DNA of 8,475 nucleotides, taken from assembly GCA_021203685.1 (NCBI GenBank), contig JAJQAS010000076.1, positions 1-8,475 of the forward strand, written 5' to 3'. How positions within the stretch are numbered: position 1 is the stretch's first letter; each line of letters opens with the position of its first letter. The position numbers and the translations under genes are program-made. This DNA is from Clostridiales bacterium (GTDB taxonomy: Bacteria; Bacillota; Clostridia; Oscillospirales; Oscillospiraceae). Below, one piece after another: positions 5,457 through 8,475 of the stretch. The notes below the pieces were generated by a model, which was given only the letters and a program-made list of their open reading frames with translations, made no database searches and was not told where the DNA came from.

Positions 5457-8400
5457 TTATTTGCTGATTTTCACGTTCTTGGTGCTGCTCCAAGCGGAGT
5501 AATACTTGGTGCCGGAGACAGTCTTGTAAACCCGCACCCGCACGTAATATTTCGACCCCTTGGTCAGGCTGGTGATGGTCTTGCTGACCGTCTTGTAGCT
5601 GCTGACCGTCACGGTCTTGCAGCTGGAGAAGTCGCTGCTGGTGGAATACTGGATCTGGTAGCCGGTGGCCTTGGTGTTCTTGCCCCATTTGACGGTCATC
5701 TTTTTGGTCTTGACGTTTTTCAGGCTGGAAATGCTGACCCCGGAGACGTAATAAGTGGTCTTGGTGGCGGACGCGGCGCTCTGGGTGGAGCCATAGTAGG
5801 CGTAGATTTTGTACTGGTACTTGGCGCCGTTGGTCTTGGCCCCGGTGTCGGTGTAGCTGACGGTGCTGCCGCTGGTGATCTTCTTCACCTGCTTACCGTT
5901 GCAGTAAATGTAATAGCCGCTGGCCCCGGTGACCTTGCTCCACTTGACGGTGATTCCCTTGGAGGTGTTGGTCAGGCTGGAGATGGTAGTACTGTTCAGC
6001 TTGACGGTGATTTTCACCGCTTTGGTGGCCGAGTTGTAGTTGCTGTTCCCCGCCGCCTTGACGGTGACGGTCACAGTGCCGGGCTTCTTACCGGTGACAA
6101 CGCCGGAGCTGCTGACAGTGGCGATGGAGGTATCAGAGGAGCTATAGGTGATGGTCCCCGTGCCCTTGCCGGTGACGGTGGTGGTTTTGCCGGCGTAGAT
6201 GCTGGTGGCGGCGGCGGTGGCGGTGACGGTCTGGCTGGCCTTGTTGATGGTGAACTTGCCGGTGGCGGTTCCGGTGTAATTGCCCTTGCCGGTGACGGTC
6301 ACGGTGGCGGTGCCCGCGTTGGTGTTGTTGCTGTAGGAGACGGTGTAATTGCTGCTGGACAGGGTGGCGGAGCCGTTCTTCACCGTGGCAGTAGGCTGCT
6401 TCGCCTTGCCGTCATAGGTATAGCTGGTGGAGGAGAGGGTGACAGTATAACCGGAGATGCTGGCCTTGTTGATGGTGAAGGTGGCGTCAATGGAACCGGT
6501 GTAGTCGCCCGTGCCGACGATGGTAATAGCGTAAGAACCGGCAGCTAATAGGACATCGCTATATTCCACAGTAAAATCAACGCCCTCGGTCAGCGTGTTG
6601 CCGTCTTCGTCTGTCACGGTGACAGAGGGGGTCAAAGCAGAGCCAGTATAAGTGGCGCTGGCCACAGTGACCTTATAGTCGGAGAGGTCAACGGTCTCCT
6701 TCTCGCCGCAGGAGGTGCAGACGCCGTCCACAAAGGTGTGGCCGGTGGCGGGGATGGTCTCGGTGTAGCTGTCGCCGCAGGCGGAGCAGGTGTAGGTGGT
6801 GTATCCGTCCTCGGTGCAGGTGGCCTCGGTGACAACGGCCTCGTAGCTGTGGCCGGTGGCGGAGAGGGTCACGGTCTTTGTGTCGGTATAATCTACGCCG
6901 TCGAAGGTGGCGGTGGCGGTGTAGACCGTTTGCCCGTCTTCGGTGCAGGTGGCCGGGGTAGTGTGATGGATCACCTCTGCGGTCTCCGTCTCTGTGTTGT
7001 CGCAGCCTTCGTCCTCACAGGCAAAGATCGCTGTGGCGGAGCTGTAATCGTCAGCCCACTCGAAGGTAGGCGCGCCAAAGGTGTGACCGGTGGCGGGAAT
7101 CAGTTCGATTTTTGTTTCCCCACAGACGGTGCAGGTGTGGAGCATTTCGCCGGGGTCGTCACAGGTGGCCTCTTTGGTCAGCACGCCCTCGTCCCAGCTG
7201 TGGCCGGTGGCAGTGACGATGACCGTCTCCCGGCTGAGCTCTTCCCCGCAGACGGTGCAGTAAACCACGTTGTCGTAGGAGCCGTCCTCGGTGCAGGTGG
7301 CGGCGACCTCGTTCTCGGTCACGGCTTCGCCCTCGGTGTGGCCGGTGGCGGAGATGGTTGCGGTCTGGGTGTCGGTGCAGGTCTGGCCGTCAAAGGTGAC
7401 CGTGGCGGTATAGGTCTCCTCACCAGCGGTGGTGCAGGTGGCGGCGGTGGTGACAGCGGAGGTCACTGTGCAGTCCAGGGTGCGTGTGCTGTCTCCTGCC
7501 GTGCAGGTGAAGGTGGCGGTGGCGGAGCTGTAGTCCTCAGACCAGCTGAACGTGGGGCTGCCCCAGCTGTGGTCGCTGTCGCTGGTCAGCGTGTAATCGC
7601 TGGCTGCCATGGGGTAGGCTTCGTTGAACGAGTCAGTGGTATAATCGGACGACCGGAAATGATCCGTTTCGAAGTTGGCATCACACAGGAGGAAGAACTT
7701 GTAATAGTTATACTTCCTGTATACTGCGTCCCAGGTGGAATCCAGATTGTAGTAAACATCCCCCAGCTTGACGATGTTCCACCCGTGGGAGCCAGTGGTG
7801 CCCGCGCTGTTTGTAGCCGTTCCGGAGACATACCGGGCGTCGATGTCCGCCTCCAGTGCCATCCGGTAGAACAGTACCGCATATCCGTTACAGACGGCGG
7901 TCCCGTTAATGAGCGCGGCGTAGGCGGTGTATTTCAGCGTGTAGTCAGAATCGTCCAGGTTGTCATAGTCATAGGTGACGTTGTCGCAGATGTAGTCGTA
8001 AATGGCCTGAATTTTCTCGAAGTCACACTTGTCGTCCAGGTCCAGTTCTGCCATGACATCGTCCAGTTTGGCAGTGACTTCTGCCTCCTGCTCCGCCGTT
8101 GAGTAGTAAGTCATGGTAAAGGCGGATGTTACATAGGTGTAGCCATTCGAAGAGTAGTATGAGGTGGGGGCGCGCCAACCACCGTACTGGTGCAGCAGAT
8201 AGTCGCCTTCCTCCGGATCTCCGGTGTGTTCCACTGCGATAGTGGCAATTTGATAAGCAAAGGTACTATCATAATCGCCCTCATAACAATAGGAAATCGT
8301 GACGGTCTCAGTGCGATTCTTCATCCCTTCCCGGAGCTGCTCCGCCGCCTCCTCGATGGTGGTCGCGTACTCGACGTCAGAGGCGGCGCTGACCGTGGCG

Positions 8401-8475
8401 TCGCCCTCGTCTTCCGAGGGCTTGACCAGGTCGTCCTCGGTGATGATATCCGCGTACTCGGGATTGATGTAGGTG
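5457..8475 (-). CDS. Secreted multidomain transglutaminase-fold surface protein, 5' end outside window
   Basis: The frame is open from the window edge and shows the C-terminal 1005 residues (residue 1 here is the codon at 8474-8472). An acidic lead-in contains YINPEYAD. A transglutaminase-like domain (about 145-265) follows with Cys195 (GTAVCNGYA), His230 (GSHGWNIV) and Asp245 (YNLDSTWD), the full papain-like triad. Next are an array of Cys/His modules (about 340-595), two MBG/YDG-like beta repeats (about 599-755), a Big2-like domain (about 756-835; DTSIATVSSSGVVTG) and two Fn3-like domains (about 837-1005). The Thr/Ser/Val-rich stalk-like layout indicates an extracellular protein; the signal peptide must lie upstream. 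No LPXTG motif, SLH domain or terminal membrane segment is present at the C-terminus, so it is either released or held by an upstream region. The domain could crosslink, cleave or only bind proteins; the activity is unknown. An in-frame ATG at 8324 is internal and not the start. A strong terminator follows. Confidence 0.9.
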   Translation of the reverse strand, partial: TYINPEYADIITEDDLVKPSEDEGDATVSAASDVEYATTIEEAAEQLREGMKNRTETVTISYCYEGDYDSTFAYQIATIAVEHTGDPEEGDYLLHQYGGWRAPTSYYSSNGYTYVTSAFTMTYYSTAEQEAEVTAKLDDVMAELDLDDKCDFEKIQAIYDYICDNVTYDYDNLDDSDYTLKYTAYAALINGTAVCNGYAVLFYRMALEADIDARYVSGTATNSAGTTGSHGWNIVKLGDVYYNLDSTWDAVYRKYNYYKFFLLCDANFETDHFRSSDYTTDSFNEAYPMAASDYTLTSDSDHSWGSPTFSWSEDYSSATATFTCTAGDSTRTLDCTVTSAVTTAATCTTAGEETYTATVTFDGQTCTDTQTATISATGHTEGEAVTENEVAATCTEDGSYDNVVYCTVCGEELSRETVIVTATGHSWDEGVLTKEATCDDPGEMLHTCTVCGETKIELIPATGHTFGAPTFEWADDYSSATAIFACEDEGCDNTETETAEVIHHTTPATCTEDGQTVYTATATFDGVDYTDTKTVTLSATGHSYEAVVTEATCTEDGYTTYTCSACGDSYTETIPATGHTFVDGVCTSCGEKETVDLSDYKVTVASATYTGSALTPSVTVTDEDGNTLTEGVDFTVEYSDVLLAAGSYAITIVGTGDYTGSIDATFTINKASISGYTVTLSSTSYTYDGKAKQPTATVKNGSATLSSSNYTVSYSNNTNAGTATVTVTGKGNYTGTATGKFTINKASQTVTATAAATSIYAGKTTTVTGKGTGTITYSSSDTSIATVSSSGVVTGKKPGTVTVTVKAAGNSNYNSATKAVKITVKLNSTTISSLTNTSKGITVKWSKVTGASGYYIYCNGKQVKKITSGSTVSYTDTGAKTNGAKYQYKIYAYYGSTQSAASATKTTYYVSGVSISSLKNVKTKKMTVKWGKNTKATGYQIQYSTSSDFSSCKTVTVSSYKTVSKTITSLTKGSKYYVRVRVYKTVSGTKYYSAWSSTKNVKISK
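6210..6680 (-). repeat. Two MBG/YDG-like beta-sandwich repeats
   Basis: Two adjacent units of about 75-80 residues share the pattern Y(T/D)G-(S/K)A-x2-P, an inner (D/N)(F/Y)TV-(E/S)YS strand, a G(T/K)G(D/N)YTG turn, and an F-TINKAS ending. Such units act as spacers or adhesive stalk domains in surface proteins of Firmicutes and Bacteroidetes. The second unit is Thr/Ser-richer than the first. Confidence 0.75.
6702..7451 (-). repeat. Array of Cys/His modules in the surface protein
   Basis: This coding stretch repeats a loose module: an ATC-x3-G turn, a Cys-x2-Cys-Gly pair (CTVCG twice, CSACG, CTSCG, plus a divergent ACEDEGC), and an ATGH(T/S) turn. Five ATGH motifs are present, at visible residues 376-379, 422-425, 461-464, 539-542 and 576-579. 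At the DNA level they recur as GTGGCCGGTGGC-like words on the plus strand. Similar modules are common in surface proteins of gut Clostridia. The Cys and His pattern resembles small zinc ribbons, but metal binding is an inference. Confidence 0.8.

Noticed and set aside
5436..6548. Long plus-strand frame of 370 codons rich in Gly, Ala, Val and Asp
   Set aside because: It is antisense to the Thr/Val/Ser-rich repeats of the surface protein. GC-rich third positions keep the complementary frame open, and the translation is low-complexity without domain motifs.
6735..7350. Recurring GTGGCCGGTGGC words that could suggest a CRISPR or other DNA repeat array
   Set aside because: The spacing is irregular, the words diverge, and each encodes the ATGH turn of the protein modules. 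They are coding repeats.
6738..8102. Plus-strand frame of 454 codons opposite the transglutaminase and Cys-module region
   Set aside because: Same cause as the 5436-6548 frame. The minus-strand reading has a full catalytic triad and known domains, while this one is Gly/Val-rich and unrecognisable.

Overview
The window is GC-rich bacterial DNA with tightly packed genes, strong AGGAGG-type ribosome binding sites, one-base gene overlaps and intrinsic terminators. The gene content (a GH1 and a GH2 glycosidase, a LysR regulator, TruA/TrmO tRNA-modification enzymes, and a transglutaminase surface protein with Cys-rich, MBG-like, Big2 and Fn3 modules) points to a Gram-positive anaerobe of the class Clostridia, most likely an Oscillospiraceae-like gut commensal. 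The genus is an inference; no rRNA or other marker is present.

Layout. (1) Bases 1 to about 394, plus strand: the C-terminal end of a GH1 beta-glucosidase-type gene, joined at about base 105 to unrelated sequence. That sequence carries a 12-bp hairpin and a TCAA tetranucleotide, resembling the right end of an IS200/IS605-type element. (2) 406-2769, plus: an intact GH2 glycosidase, 11 nt after the GH1 stop. (3) 2798-3715, plus: a LysR-family regulator, 28 nt after GH2 and with clearly lower GC. (4) 3731-3773: a strong hairpin between convergent genes, probably a two-way terminator. (5) 5343-3917, minus: truA then trmO, overlapping by one base (TGATG). (6) 5381-5423: an intrinsic terminator on the minus strand. 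(7) 8475-5457, minus: the C-terminal 1005 residues of a large secreted transglutaminase-fold protein whose start lies outside the window.

How they fit together. GH1 remnant, GH2 and LysR look like a small sugar-utilisation operon: two intracellular glycosidases for oligosaccharides taken into the cell, with a regulator at the distal end. The GH1 gene has lost, or been separated from, its catalytic part. TruA (pseudouridine in the tRNA anticodon arm) and TrmO (N6-methylation of t6A37) form a translationally coupled tRNA-modification pair. The surface protein ends at a strong terminator only 37 nt upstream of truA, so truA has almost no room for its own promoter.

Nothing in the window amounts to a clearly new multi-gene system. 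The points most worth checking are the element-like junction in the GH1 gene, the unusual TruA with Cys in place of the near-invariant Arg of the GRTD motif, the Cys/His module array of the surface protein, and the low-GC LysR gene.
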